Shown: piece by piece, positions 52,883 through 60,482 of the stretch
Numbering within the stretch: the first letter of the stretch is position 1
Layout of the letters: the number at the start of each line of letters is the position of its first letter
Source: Arcticibacter sp.
Lineage (GTDB): Bacteria > Bacteroidota > Bacteroidia > 2-12-FULL-35-15
Assembly: GCA_021155045.1 (NCBI GenBank)
Contig: JAJNQB010000019.1
Span: 62,001-126,000, forward strand
Reading direction: 5' to 3'
Length of the DNA: 64,000 nt
Translations under genes and position numbers: made by a program
Notes under the pieces: model-generated
What the model was told of the DNA's origin: nothing
Database searches by the model: none
The model's input: the letters and a program-made list of their open reading frames with translations, nothing else

Positions 52883-55741
52883 TTAAAATCCAATTCGTAA
52901 TGAAACATTTATTCTTCTGCCCATTCCCATGAATATAGATGATGAAGCAGCATTAAATTTTGTTCCGTTTTGTCCATCACTAATATACACAGTATTTAGC
53001 ACATTATTTACTCCTGCTGTTGCAGAAAATTTTAATTTCCAATATTTAAAATCATAACCAATAAATAAATCTAACATCCCATAGCTAGGCATTTTCCAAG
53101 ATTCTCTGTCTTTATTTGTACCAACTAATTTTGTGGGATCAAGGTTGGAATAATGTTTTGCAAAATAGGTATATCTAGGTTTTATGTAAAGATTTTTAAT
53201 TATCTCATACCTTACACTTCCTGCAAACTGCATTTGTGCAGCATCTCCAACATGAACATTTTTTGCACTAAAATCTACACTATCCACAATTTTTCCATCT
53301 TCGTTTGTTATGTAGGCTCTGCTTCCAGATGTCGTTTTCCAATCACCTATAGAAGCCAATCCTTCAACATCTAAATTTTTTAATAGTTTATAAATAAAAT
53401 CAAATTCAATGCCTTTATGTAATGCATCTAATCCGTTTATGTTGTAATAATATGTTCCATCAGGTGTAATTACTTGAGGCAAAGAGGCAGGAGGTTTATT
53501 TTTCCAAATCGTATAATATAAATTTACATTTGCAGCATATTTAGGTTGATGTAAACCATAGCCTAACTCTATGGCATATACTTTTTGATTTTTTGCATCC
53601 AATACTTCTTTGTTATTGTTATCAAAAACAACATTCATTCTTGGAGGCATATTCAAATAACCTAAATTCATAAAAACATTATGATGGTCATTGATATTAT
53701 AGTTTGCACCTCCTTTAAAAGTGTAACCTAAAAACCATTTGCGTTTTGTTGTGCTGTTGCGTGCTTCAGAAGATTGGTTGGTGTATTTTGTTGCATTTAA
53801 AATATACCTTTGACTTGCACCACTTCCAACAAAAGTTGTGTCGCCATTTGAAGAAACAGCTGTTCCTGCATTTGCAATCAAATAATCTGTTCCATTATAA
53901 AATAGTGCATCTCCCGTTCCAACAACTTGTTCGAATGTTCGTCCGCTAATCACTAAATCTTTTTTCTTGTAATAATCTACTCGTTGGTAAGCAGTTTCAG
54001 AAATGGTTGCTGTAACAAAAGTTGTCCATTTTTTTATTTTGTATTCTGCTTGTCCGAATGCTCCACCCCACATTACAGATGCATCATTGAAATAGCTTAC
54101 TTTATCTCCTGTTCTTCTCATTGCATTTTTAAAATTCGGATCGCCAGGATAAGTTCCATTCACTTGATTTTTGTCGGAAGAAATATCGATTACATAATCG
54201 CCACCCATTAAGTCATAAACGGTTTGATAATGTCTTCCTTTGTAATATCTGGCATCAATTCCAAAAAGTGTTGTAAGTTTTGAATTTACTTTATACGTCC
54301 AAGATGATAATAATCCATACCAAATATGATCGTTGTTGTTTGATCGTAAATAATTGTTTGATGGTCTTTCGTTTGCACTATAGTTAGGAGATGGTGCAGC
54401 ATTTATGTTTGCATTATATACTGATTCGATATTTAGTAAGCCCGTTGTTTTGTTGCGCGCAACACTATTTTTTAATGCTGTTCCTCCGCCAGTTCCGATT
54501 GATAAATAAATTACTGTGGAAGCAGATAGTTTTTCATTTGGATTCCAGAAATGTGAAAAATTGAATTGTGGTTTATGATAAAAATTTACACGCTCATTAA
54601 ATTCACTTTCATTTCCTACTTTTAAAAAAGAATTTCCACGATAGTTCACATCATAATTTTCGCTGATGATACCAAAATTAGGATTATAAGTAAGTCCTCT
54701 TTCTATTTGGTTGTAAGCAGCAAGAATAGAATCTGAGTTTATTCCAAGCCTGTCGGATAATGCTTTGTTGTACACAGCAATTGGTAATCTATCGTAGCGT
54801 TGTCCGTGTTTTTGTGGAGCACCGTTGGCTCCTAGTGTTATTAAATGTTTTTTAAATCGCTTTTGAACTTTAAAAAAATAAGAATAAGCATCTGTAAAAG
54901 TTCCATCTGCCCAAGCACTTCCCCATTTTCTAGAACCACCTAATGTAATTCCCCAATTACCTTTTAGCTCGCCACTATTAAATCCAAAAGATGTTTTATA
55001 TAAGCCGTAATCATTTACTTCTTGTTTTACCGAACCTGTCATTTTTTGGTCGATACCTTTTGTGATAATATTTATTGTTCCTCCAACAGATGCTATTGCA
55101 AGTTTACTTGCTCCAAGCCCACGTTGTACTTGCATGGTGCGTGTTATATCTCCAAGCCCATCCCAGTTACTCCAAAAAACTTGTCCGTTTTCCATATCAT
55201 TCACAGGAACTCCGTCCACCATCACAGCAACATTACGTTGGTCAAAACCTCTAATAGTAACACGTGCATCACCACTACCTCCTCCTTGTTCTGTGGCATA
55301 AACACCAGGGGTGCTGTTTAATATCATTGGCAAATCACGCGTGCCTAATTCTTCCTGAATTTGTTTCTGTGTGATATTAGAAAATGCAACAGGTGTTTCT
55401 CTGGAACGAGCCACATCAGCAACAATTTCAACTTCATTTAATGTTTTTGTTTTTAAAATAAAGTTGATGGTGATTGTTTTATTTCCAACTTTAATTTTTT
55501 GTGATTGGGCTTCATAGCCAACATAAGAAACAGTAATTGTGTAATTTCCTGAATCAGCTTTTATAGAATAATTACCATTAATATCTGTAACAGCACCTTT
55601 TCCTTCAGCAATAATAACGGTTGCGCCAATGATGGTTTCGCCAGTAATTTCATCTTTAATAGTCCCTTTGATTTCCGTTGTTTGCGAATAAAAATTTCCA
55701 ACTGAAAACAAAAAAAAAGAAAGGAGTAGTATGCGTTTCAT
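52883..55741 (-). CDS. TonB-dependent outer-membrane receptor (CarboxypepD_reg + plug)
   Basis: 952 aa. Signal peptide, then a carboxypeptidase-regulatory-like domain (~22-105, IKGTIKDEITGETIIGATVI), the plug domain (~115-225, with GVYATEQGGGSGDARVTIRG and a VDGVPVNDME segment) and a large barrel ending in NVSLRIGF with C-terminal Phe. It imports a substrate that I cannot identify. No SusD partner is adjacent. It is located between a lamin-tail cargo gene and the endonuclease gene, so a nutrient link with nucleic acid breakdown is possible but unproven. Confidence 0.92.
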   Translation of the reverse strand: MKRILLLSFFLFSVGNFYSQTTEIKGTIKDEITGETIIGATVIIAEGKGAVTDINGNYSIKADSGNYTITVSYVGYEAQSQKIKVGNKTITINFILKTKTLNEVEIVADVARSRETPVAFSNITQKQIQEELGTRDLPMILNSTPGVYATEQGGGSGDARVTIRGFDQRNVAVMVDGVPVNDMENGQVFWSNWDGLGDITRTMQVQRGLGASKLAIASVGGTINIITKGIDQKMTGSVKQEVNDYGLYKTSFGFNSGELKGNWGITLGGSRKWGSAWADGTFTDAYSYFFKVQKRFKKHLITLGANGAPQKHGQRYDRLPIAVYNKALSDRLGINSDSILAAYNQIERGLTYNPNFGIISENYDVNYRGNSFLKVGNESEFNERVNFYHKPQFNFSHFWNPNEKLSASTVIYLSIGTGGGTALKNSVARNKTTGLLNIESVYNANINAAPSPNYSANERPSNNYLRSNNNDHIWYGLLSSWTYKVNSKLTTLFGIDARYYKGRHYQTVYDLMGGDYVIDISSDKNQVNGTYPGDPNFKNAMRRTGDKVSYFNDASVMWGGAFGQAEYKIKKWTTFVTATISETAYQRVDYYKKKDLVISGRTFEQVVGTGDALFYNGTDYLIANAGTAVSSNGDTTFVGSGASQRYILNATKYTNQSSEARNSTTKRKWFLGYTFKGGANYNINDHHNVFMNLGYLNMPPRMNVVFDNNNKEVLDAKNQKVYAIELGYGLHQPKYAANVNLYYTIWKNKPPASLPQVITPDGTYYYNINGLDALHKGIEFDFIYKLLKNLDVEGLASIGDWKTTSGSRAYITNEDGKIVDSVDFSAKNVHVGDAAQMQFAGSVRYEIIKNLYIKPRYTYFAKHYSNLDPTKLVGTNKDRESWKMPSYGMLDLFIGYDFKYWKLKFSATAGVNNVLNTVYISDGQNGTKFNAASSSIFMGMGRRINVSLRIGF

Positions 55742-55755
55742 TTATGATAGAAAAT

Positions 55756-55790
55756 AAAACGCACAGACGATGTTAATATCTGTGCGTTTT
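55756..55790 (-). terminator. Hairpin between the lamin-tail gene and the TonB receptor
   Basis: A perfect 12-bp stem (55756-55767 with 55779-55790), 11-nt loop, T-rich after it on the minus strand. It lies 10 nt past the lamin-tail stop and 14 nt before the receptor ATG. No promoter octamer is seen between it and the receptor, so partial read-through may feed the receptor. Confidence 0.7.
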
Positions 55791-55800
55791 AAATAAAATA

Positions 55801-56778
55801 TTATTGAACGATAATTTTTACAACAGTAGATTTATTTTTGTTAAAGGAGGCTTTAACAAAATAAACTCCAGAATTTAAACCTTCTGTATCGATTCTTGCG
55901 AAATTGTTGTTTTTGTTGATTGATGGAGTTATTACAGCCTGACCAATAACATTATAAATTTCTATTTTCTGAATGGATTCTGTTGCAGATAAATTGAAAA
56001 AATTATCGTTAATTGGATTTGGAAATACTTTAACAGAAACACTATTGTCGATTTCGCTAACAGAAACAGGAGGGCAAGTACAAGTATGTGAACCAAGTCC
56101 TGTCCATGTTTGATTTGGTAAAGAGTCATACTCTACATTTACAATAAAATTACTAGGATTAGTTGTAACTCCCTGTTGAACGGAAGGCTTACGAACCAAA
56201 GTGTGGTTTTCTGTCCAAATCCTAGATCCAGGGGCAGAGCCATCGTACGGAAAAACATCGCTCCATCCATAACCTGTAACCATTGAAGGGTCGCCAATTT
56301 TACCAAAAATATCTACATAATTCCAAGTAGTACCACCATCAGTAGTTTTTTGTAATGATAAAGCATCGTTTCCATTAAAATACATAGCATAACTAACGTT
56401 GTAATCAGGACATAAAAATGTATCTGCGACAGCTTGCAATGCCGCTGATACAGCGCATTCCTGTCCAGGACAAGGTTGTCCAGCATCGCGTTTATCAATT
56501 ACAATTACCCATGTTGCTCCAGCAGGAATTACATGAGTACCAAGATTTACCATTGCTTGTGAGTTCGATTCTCCTGCAGCAGCACCTGTGCCATTATTGT
56601 ATCTAATTAAGCGGTATTGGTTGTTTAATGCAATGGCATTTTGTGTTGGATTATATAACTCCAAAGCTTTGTTATTATTAGCACCTTCGGCATATTCCGA
56701 AATAATTAAATCACTGCATTGTGCATTTGTATTAAAATAAAACGCCAACGCAAAAACAGATAGTAATAGTTTTTTCAT
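55801..56778 (-). CDS. Secreted lamin-tail-domain protein, T9SS cargo
   Basis: 325 aa. Signal peptide ending FNTNAQ (residue 19). The lamin-tail domain (~20-230) opens with CSDLIISEYAEGANNNKALE and includes NYRLIR- and WVIVIDKRDAG-type strands. The C-terminal T9SS sorting domain starts at KVFPNPINDNFFNL (~250) and ends VVKIIVQ. No catalytic motif is seen. The leader contains one copy of the candidate RNA motif (56804-56856), 25 nt before the ATG. Confidence 0.87.
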   Translation of the reverse strand: MKKLLLSVFALAFYFNTNAQCSDLIISEYAEGANNNKALELYNPTQNAIALNNQYRLIRYNNGTGAAAGESNSQAMVNLGTHVIPAGATWVIVIDKRDAGQPCPGQECAVSAALQAVADTFLCPDYNVSYAMYFNGNDALSLQKTTDGGTTWNYVDIFGKIGDPSMVTGYGWSDVFPYDGSAPGSRIWTENHTLVRKPSVQQGVTTNPSNFIVNVEYDSLPNQTWTGLGSHTCTCPPVSVSEIDNSVSVKVFPNPINDNFFNLSATESIQKIEIYNVIGQAVITPSINKNNNFARIDTEGLNSGVYFVKASFNKNKSTVVKIIVQ

Positions 56779-56803
56779 TTGAATATAGTTTAATTAATGT
56801 ATT

Positions 56804-56856
56804 GAAGTGGTTTCGGAATTTCAACCAGCGGCTGATTCTTGTAGGGTGTTCACTTC
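56804..56856 (-). promoter_or_regulatory. Candidate structured leader RNA, copy A
   Basis: Read on the minus strand: outer stem AAGTG/CACTT, a conserved 5' side with ACCCTACAAGA, a central hairpin AATCAG-CCG-CTGGTT, and a conserved 3' side ATTCCGAAACCACTT. It lies in the transcribed leader of the lamin-tail gene, about 23 nt after the -7 element and 25 nt before the ATG. Two more copies precede the gene at 57096-59168. Confidence 0.75.
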
Positions 56857-56878
56857 TTATTTCTAAAATAAGATGTTG

Positions 56879-56886
56879 CAAATATA
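56879..56886 (-). promoter_or_regulatory. -7 promoter element upstream of leader copy A
   Basis: Minus-strand TATATTTG, identical to the octamer upstream of copies B and C (59324-59331). Confidence 0.6.
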
Positions 56887-56966
56887 AGCCATTTTTATGA
56901 AATGGACGAGCTCAATTATCAATAGTAATTAACAGATAATGAATTATTAATGTAATGGTAATACGA

Positions 56967-57089
56967 TTAAAATTTTGTAAAAATAACCCAAGAAAAAAAA
57001 GAGACAGAAAGGATTAAAGTAATCCAGAAAGTAACGGCATGAATATTTATCTCAGACCCGTTTGAGAGTTTACGCATAATGTATTTCAT
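56967..57089 (-). CDS. Possible 40-residue membrane protein
   Basis: The ATG at 57089 is 6 nt after the stop of the 690-aa gene on the same strand, and the frame ends at TAA 56967-56969. It starts MKYIMRKLSNGSEINIHAVT and continues with a hydrophobic segment of about 18 residues ending in KF, so it could be a single-pass small membrane protein. Close spacing suggests cotranscription. No known family is recognised, and chance cannot be excluded. Confidence 0.35.
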   Translation of the reverse strand: MKYIMRKLSNGSEINIHAVTFWITLILSVSFFSWVIFTKF

Positions 57090-57095
57090 ATAAAA

Positions 57096-59168
57096 CTAAT
57101 TCTTAATAAAAAGCTGTTTGTTGGAGTAGCTTTTTGAAGTTATACAAATGATATATGTCCCTTTAGACAATGTATTTGTTAAAATGGTTGCTTCTTGTGA
57201 AAAATTATTTATCAATTGTTTTAAAACTACTTGACTATAAGCACTATAAATTATAATTTCTATTGAGCCTTCTTCAAACGAATTATTTAGCCGAATTGTT
57301 AAGTTGTCTTTTGTTGGATTTGGGTAAATTATTACATTTTCATCCTGTTTTTTGTCAAAAAATACTGCTTTTATAGCAGAAAAAGTGAAATTTTCATCAA
57401 AATCGGTTTGTTTGAGTCGATAATAAGAAATTCCATTAATAGGGTTATTGTCCGTATTTGAATAATTAATAAGCCAGGTGCTATTTCCTGAGCCATCAAT
57501 AGTTGAAATGGCAGTAAAATATATTCCATCTTCACTTCTTTCGATTGTGAAAAAATCATTATTTACTTCTGTTGCCGTTGCCCAATTTATTTCTACCGAA
57601 TTATTTTTTGGTTTTACATTAAAGCTTAAAAGCTCTATTGGTAATGGGTCTGCTCCATTTGTGGAGCCTACTGTAGCGGTACCTGTTTGTTGCCAAGTGC
57701 TGCTTCCATCGTAAACAGCTTCGTTTGCAACTCCATCAGACACCGTTCCGATATCATCATAACTAGCTCCTGCGGCTGGAAATGTAACGGATTGTGATGC
57801 ACAACCTCCTCCTGCGGTTGTTGTCATGCTTCCTGGCAACTGTCCTCCCCCCCAAATAACGGCATCTATTAAAGTTCCTGAAGCATTGTAAAGTAATACT
57901 TGTTCGTTTCCATTTGTAAAAATACCAACCTGACTTGATGGCCCACTTGTGCAACCACATAAAGCCCAATCTAAATCAGGAGTTAGGCCGCTTCCAGCAG
58001 CACTTGCAACCACAAAAAATCCACCAGCAGGAATTATCGTTCCCATTGGAAAAGTAACAGCAAAATCCCCATCAGTAAAAAACCAACAACTTATATCTAT
58101 AGCTGTTGCAGACGCATTATAAAATTCTATCCATTCAGACGTGTTGGGCGCATTTGTTCCATCGTTTGGTCCAGCAGGATTTACCATAATTTCATTTATT
58201 ACGATGCCTCCCAAAGTAGTTGCATTTATCGCTGTAGGGCTTAAGGTATCGTAATTGGTGCAATTAAACTCATAAATTAAGAAATAATAAGTAGTATTTG
58301 CTACCAAACCTGTAACCGTTACGCTTGAGCCTGTTCCGTTATAAACTACCCAACCATAACCGAGTGATGAACCTTGTCCGTATATGGAATTAGCAGCATA
58401 AGAAGTACCATCAACCGGGGCAAATGCTGGATTTGAAATAGGTTTAACTGCAACAAGCCTATTGGCTCCATTGCCATTTGTCCAAGAAATTGTCATAGAG
58501 TTCATTCCTATTGAACTTGCAATGGGCGAAGTAGCTTGTGTTGTTGGTTCAGGACAAGTTCCTGTTCCTTTTAAAATAACATCATCCAAGCGACAAGCAA
58601 TAGTTCCTGTTTTTGTAAACCGAAGCCTTAGCCCATTGATATTTGCAGCAGCAGGTAAAGTTATACCTGTGATTAAATACCAGCCAGCATTGTTTGCAGC
58701 TGTTGGAAGCCCAGATAAGGTAACAGGTTGATAGGAGCTACCATCCCAATAATCTAAAGCAAAAGTAGCAAAAGCGGTACCAGAAGCACCTTCTTTTCTA
58801 ACAGCAAAATCAACAGTTAAGTTTGTATAAAGTGAAGCATCAATTCCTTCTATTGCAAATCCATATTGAGCATTTGTAGTGGTAAACCAAACATTAGCGG
58901 CTCCGCTTGCTCCAGCATATCCTGATGAAACACTTGTGGCTCTCAAATCTGCAGGGTTAGCTGCTCCTCCTTGCGTCATAGTATAAATATCGTTATCAAA
59001 TCCATTTGCTGTTTCATGTGCCGAAATGCTTGTGGTGCCTCCTACGCTTCCCATTGATTCGCTAAAAATTGTTGTTTGCGAAAATAGATTGTATGAAACT
59101 AAAATAAAAAAAGCAACAAGAAACCTTGTTATACTTTTAACATATTTTTTTTTAGTTTCTTTCGCCAT
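57096..59168 (-). CDS. Secreted lamin-tail and fibronectin-domain protein, T9SS cargo
   Basis: 690 aa. A slightly long signal (hydrophobic ~14-30, ending YNLFSQ). Next come a jelly-roll-like domain (~33-205, DDVILKGTG), a fibronectin type III domain (~210-315), a lamin-tail domain (~318-500, GGIVINEIMVNPAGPND) and a beta module PIELLSFNVKPKNNSVEINW (~518-610) shared with two neighbouring cargo proteins. The T9SS sorting domain (from VIIYPNPTKDNLTI) runs to KQLFIKN. Two tandem leader-RNA motifs and a TATATTTG promoter precede it. Confidence 0.87.
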   Translation of the reverse strand: MAKETKKKYVKSITRFLVAFFILVSYNLFSQTTIFSESMGSVGGTTSISAHETANGFDNDIYTMTQGGAANPADLRATSVSSGYAGASGAANVWFTTTNAQYGFAIEGIDASLYTNLTVDFAVRKEGASGTAFATFALDYWDGSSYQPVTLSGLPTAANNAGWYLITGITLPAAANINGLRLRFTKTGTIACRLDDVILKGTGTCPEPTTQATSPIASSIGMNSMTISWTNGNGANRLVAVKPISNPAFAPVDGTSYAANSIYGQGSSLGYGWVVYNGTGSSVTVTGLVANTTYYFLIYEFNCTNYDTLSPTAINATTLGGIVINEIMVNPAGPNDGTNAPNTSEWIEFYNASATAIDISCWFFTDGDFAVTFPMGTIIPAGGFFVVASAAGSGLTPDLDWALCGCTSGPSSQVGIFTNGNEQVLLYNASGTLIDAVIWGGGQLPGSMTTTAGGGCASQSVTFPAAGASYDDIGTVSDGVANEAVYDGSSTWQQTGTATVGSTNGADPLPIELLSFNVKPKNNSVEINWATATEVNNDFFTIERSEDGIYFTAISTIDGSGNSTWLINYSNTDNNPINGISYYRLKQTDFDENFTFSAIKAVFFDKKQDENVIIYPNPTKDNLTIRLNNSFEEGSIEIIIYSAYSQVVLKQLINNFSQEATILTNTLSKGTYIICITSKSYSNKQLFIKN

Positions 59169-59195
59169 TATAAATTTTTAAATCTAAAATGATTG

Positions 59196-59248
59196 AAAGT
59201 GGTTTCGGAATATTAGCAAGAAGCTAACTCTTGTAGGGTTTTCACTTT
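59196..59248 (-). promoter_or_regulatory. Candidate structured leader RNA, copy B (proximal)
   Basis: Same layout as copy A, but the central hairpin reads GTTAGC-TTCTT-GCTAAT. Its pairs differ from copy A while pairing is kept. It ends 27 nt before the ATG at 59168. Confidence 0.75.
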
Positions 59249-59254
59249 TATGTT

Positions 59255-59306
59255 AAGTGGTTTCGGAATATCAATCATGTGACTGATTCTTGTAGGGTGT
59301 TCACTT
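59255..59306 (-). promoter_or_regulatory. Candidate structured leader RNA, copy C (distal)
   Basis: Central hairpin AATCA-GTCACA-TGATT, again with compensated bases. It is separated from copy B by only 6 nt, giving a tandem arrangement. It begins about 18 nt after the -7 element. Confidence 0.75.
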
Positions 59307-59323
59307 TTTTTTTTATTTCATTA

Positions 59324-59331
59324 CAAATATA
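59324..59331 (-). promoter_or_regulatory. -7 promoter element upstream of leader copies C and B
   Basis: Minus-strand TATATTTG, an exact TAnnTTTG match, the same octamer as at 56879-56886. Confidence 0.6.
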
Positions 59332-59416
59332 TAGTAAAAAAATTAAATTCTACCCAATTTTAGATTAACAAAATGTAAACAACACATCATTTTTTCTGAT
59401 TTTATTTATATTAATG

Positions 59417-59424
59417 TACTTTTG
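59417..59424 (+). promoter_or_regulatory. -7 promoter element of the deoxyhypusine-synthase-like gene
   Basis: TACTTTTG followed by CA, an exact TAnnTTTG match, 28 nt before the ATG at 59452. It covers the in-frame TTG at 59422, which therefore cannot be a sensible start. Confidence 0.6.
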
Positions 59425-59451
59425 CAGTCTAAAAATTTTAAAATAAATATT

Positions 59452-60426
59452 ATGACTAAAGGTCCGATTTCACAATTTATAGAAAAACATTACAAGCATT
59501 TCAATGCAGCAGCATTAGTAGATGCTGCAAAAGGATATGAAACGCATTTAACGGAAGGTGGTAAAATGATGGTAACGCTTGCTGGTGCAATGAGTACAGC
59601 TGAACTTGGAAAATCGTTGGCAGAAATGATTCGACAAGGGAAAGTAGATATAATAAGTTGTACAGGTGCAAATTTAGAAGAAGATATTATGAATTTGGTA
59701 GCTCATTCACACTATAAAAGAGTTCCGAATTACCGTGATTTATCGCCTCAAGACGAATGGGATTTATTAGAAAATCATTATAACCGTGTAACAGATACGT
59801 GCATTCCAGAGGAAGAAGCATTTAGAAGATTGCAAAAACATATTCATAAAATTTGGAAAGATGCAGATACTAAAGGAGAAAGTTTCTTTCCGCATGAATA
59901 CATGTACAAAATTTTATTGAGTGGAGAGTTAAAACAATATTATGAAATAGATCCGAAAGATAGTTGGATGCTTGCTGCTGCAGAACGCAACTTGCCAATG
60001 GTTGTTCCTGGCTGGGAAGATAGCACCATGGGAAACATTTTTGCTTCGTATGTAATTAAAAATGAAATTAAAGCTTCTACTATGAAATCTGGAATTGAGT
60101 ATATGGCTTGGTTGGCAGATTGGTATGTTAAAAATTCGGAAGGAAAAGGAGTAGGCTTTTTTCAAATAGGAGGAGGTATTGCCGGAGATTTCCCAATTTG
60201 TGTTGTGCCAATGTTGTACCAAGATATGGAGATGGAAAATATTCCATTCTGGAGTTATTTCTGTCAAATTTCAGATTCTACAACCAGTTATGGTTCTTAT
60301 TCAGGAGCTGTGCCCAACGAAAAAATTACTTGGGGAAAATTAGATATTCATACACCTAAATTTATTGTTGAAAGTGATGCAACAATTGTAGCACCTTTGA
60401 TGTTTGCATGGATATTAGGATGGTAG
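59452..60426 (+). CDS. Deoxyhypusine synthase-family protein (bacterial; possibly homospermidine synthase)
   Basis: 324 aa from the ATG at 59452. The family fold binds NAD and spermidine. Family segments seen are GKMMVTLAGAMSTAELGKSL, GANLEEDIMNLVAHSHYKRVP and VGFFQIGGGIAGDFPICV. The catalytic lysine is kept near residue 296 in EKITWGKLD. Bacteria have no eIF5A, so the target is not hypusine on eIF5A; some bacterial homologues make homospermidine from spermidine or putrescine. No polyamine gene is adjacent. Monocistronic, with its own promoter and terminator. Confidence 0.88.
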   Translation: MTKGPISQFIEKHYKHFNAAALVDAAKGYETHLTEGGKMMVTLAGAMSTAELGKSLAEMIRQGKVDIISCTGANLEEDIMNLVAHSHYKRVPNYRDLSPQDEWDLLENHYNRVTDTCIPEEEAFRRLQKHIHKIWKDADTKGESFFPHEYMYKILLSGELKQYYEIDPKDSWMLAAAERNLPMVVPGWEDSTMGNIFASYVIKNEIKASTMKSGIEYMAWLADWYVKNSEGKGVGFFQIGGGIAGDFPICVVPMLYQDMEMENIPFWSYFCQISDSTTSYGSYSGAVPNEKITWGKLDIHTPKFIVESDATIVAPLMFAWILGW

Positions 60427-60440
60427 ATAAGTATTAAACA

Positions 60441-60474
60441 AAAAATTCCGATGAAAATTTTCATCGGGATTTTT
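60441..60474. terminator. Bidirectional terminator, deoxyhypusine-synthase-like and CUB-like genes
   Basis: Two 17-nt arms (60441-60457 and 60458-60474) with one G-T pair, an A-run and a T-run. It lies between the convergent genes ending at 60426 and 60483. Confidence 0.85.
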
Positions 60475-60482
60475 TGTTTGTA

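Larger units (their letters stand above)
56779..57095. other. 317-bp intergenic region: promoter, leader motif and a short ORF
   Basis: From right to left on the minus strand: a 40-codon ORF (57089-56967), a stretch without signals, the TATATTTG promoter (56879-56886), one leader-RNA motif (56804-56856) and a 25-nt run-in to the lamin-tail gene. I see no terminator hairpin for the gene ending at 57096. Confidence 0.6.

Noticed and set aside
59422..59451. Upstream TTG start for the deoxyhypusine-synthase-like gene
   Set aside because: It overlaps the TACTTTTG promoter element, so it would lie upstream of the transcription start.
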